This document shows, one piece after another, positions 5,820 to 6,419 of a DNA stretch of 6,419 bases. The notes below the pieces were generated by a model. The model saw only the letters and a list, made by a program, of their open reading frames with translations, was not told the DNA's origin and did no database searches. Made by a program: the position numbers and the translations under genes. The stretch spans positions 16,171 through 22,589 of the forward strand of contig MFGX01000064.1 of NCBI GenBank assembly GCA_001778455.1, written 5' to 3'. The stretch comes from Candidatus Fraserbacteria bacterium RBG_16_55_9. GTDB lineage: Bacteria; Bipolaricaulota; Bipolaricaulia; RBG-16-55-9. Each line of letters begins with the position of its first letter. Positions within the stretch are counted from its first letter, which is position 1.

Positions 5820-6419
5820 TGCCTTTGGGAAGCCGACCGTGCTTCTGCAAGAACTCTTGCAAGAGTTCGCTCTCCCGCTGCGTGTAGAAGTCTGCCAACT
5901 CATAGGCAAAATGGTGAGCGTTCGCATCTGGCAGTAGTTCCTCTAAAGCAGCTCGCAAGTCGGGCACGCCTTTGATCTGAATTACGATCTGATCTGGGCT
6001 GAGTAGCTGATAGACCCCTGCGCGAGCGGGTACTTTTGTGATCTCATCGCCCGTGAGGGGTTGGGCTGTACGCCGGGGGGGAAAGGGCACGCGCGAAAGT
6101 CTGAGTCGCAAGTCGCACCGCAAGCAACGCGCCGCTTCTGCCCGCGCGACCTCTTCCGAGAATCCCTCATCCACAGGCGTAAAGTTCGCTTGTCGAGCAG
6201 CCATGGACAAGCAAGGCGCCTCGTAGCGGCGTTCACCTGTAAATTCCAGCTCTCTACCCAGTCGATCGTCCGGTTGATCTTCATCCGGTGTGGTGAAGGA
6301 TTCGCGAATATCTCCATCCCCGCCCAAGTAACGATCGATTTCGATTGCTGCTCGTCGGCCCATCGCGATGGCTTCAATGACTGAAGAAGGCCCACTCACC
6401 AGATCACCGCCCGCAAATA
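5794..6419 (-). CDS. GltD/NfnB-like FAD-dependent oxidoreductase, C-terminal part with GIY-YIG-like tail (5' end outside window)
   Basis: About 208 C-terminal residues of a flavoprotein; the open frame runs off the right edge, so the start is unknown. The first residues FAGGDLVSGPSSVIEAI, then GRRAAIEIDRYL, are the FAD-binding end of the pyridine nucleotide-disulfide-type fold in glutamate synthase small-subunit-like proteins, which pass electrons between NAD(P)H, FAD and Fe-S clusters. Next come the family segments RYEAPCLSMAARQ and EEVARAEAARCLRCD (C-x2-C, near 6126-6115). The GTG at 6399 is internal (the V of DLVSG), not a start. The final ~75 residues (about 6045-5830) begin KVPARAGVYQLL, continue IQIKGVPDLRAAL, and end in YTQRESELLQEFLQKHG and an acidic DELEDLF. 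This resembles the beta-hairpin and helix of UvrC-type GIY-YIG domains with the YIG motif lost. The next gene overlaps its 3' end by 26 bp. Confidence 0.85.
   Translation of the reverse strand, partial: FAGGDLVSGPSSVIEAIAMGRRAAIEIDRYLGGDGDIRESFTTPDEDQPDDRLGRELEFTGERRYEAPCLSMAARQANFTPVDEGFSEEVARAEAARCLRCDLRLRLSRVPFPPRRTAQPLTGDEITKVPARAGVYQLLSPDQIVIQIKGVPDLRAALEELLPDANAHHFAYELADFYTQRESELLQEFLQKHGRLPKGNDELEDLF

Noticed and set aside
1..6419. CRISPR array, insertion sequence or riboswitch
   Set aside because: No regularly spaced repeats, transposase-like protein or recognisable riboswitch core was seen on either strand.

Overview
The window (about 54% G+C by eye) is dense bacterial chromosome. 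It holds two outward-complete blocks that converge near position 2400. Nothing fixes the taxon. The mix of tRNA modification, a site-2 membrane protease, a DUF433/DUF5615 toxin-antitoxin pair and several flavin or NAD oxidoreductases suggests an environmental, metabolically versatile bacterium. Similarity of the SDR to the 2-hydroxycyclohexanecarboxyl-CoA dehydrogenase type, and of the last gene to GltD/NfnB-like flavoproteins, is compatible with an anaerobe or a degrader of cyclic acids, but this is inference.

Plus strand, 1-2394: the 3' part of tilS (tRNA-Ile lysidine synthase) is followed after 10 bp by rseP, a zinc site-2 protease that appears to carry three PDZ domains instead of the usual one or two. 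Two bases after the rseP stop codon begins a near-consensus sigma-70 promoter (TTGACA, 17 bp, TATCAT), which drives a tRNA-Gln(CTG) gene.

Minus strand, 6419-2415: a run of redox genes is read from the right edge leftward. First is the C-terminal part of a GltD-like FAD oxidoreductase with a C-x2-C motif and a C-terminal domain that looks like a decayed UvrC-type GIY-YIG fold. Then comes an overlapping 74-aa protein with a C-x2-C motif, and a BadH-like SDR whose Shine-Dalgarno lies in the last codons of the small gene. Next is a 154-bp gap carrying an apparent remnant of a bacterial sugar transferase, then a phytoene-desaturase-like FAD oxidoreductase (COG1233 type).

Beyond a 143-bp AT-richer spacer, still on the minus strand, lies a toxin-antitoxin-type pair (DUF433 antitoxin, then DUF5615 PIN-like toxin, 3 bp apart). 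An inverted repeat overlaps its putative -10 box and ribosome binding site, as expected for an autoregulated operator.

The first three minus-strand genes are overlapped or tightly spaced and probably form one operon. The COG1233 gene may be its tail or a separate unit. No rRNA, CRISPR array, insertion sequence or clear rho-independent terminator was seen.
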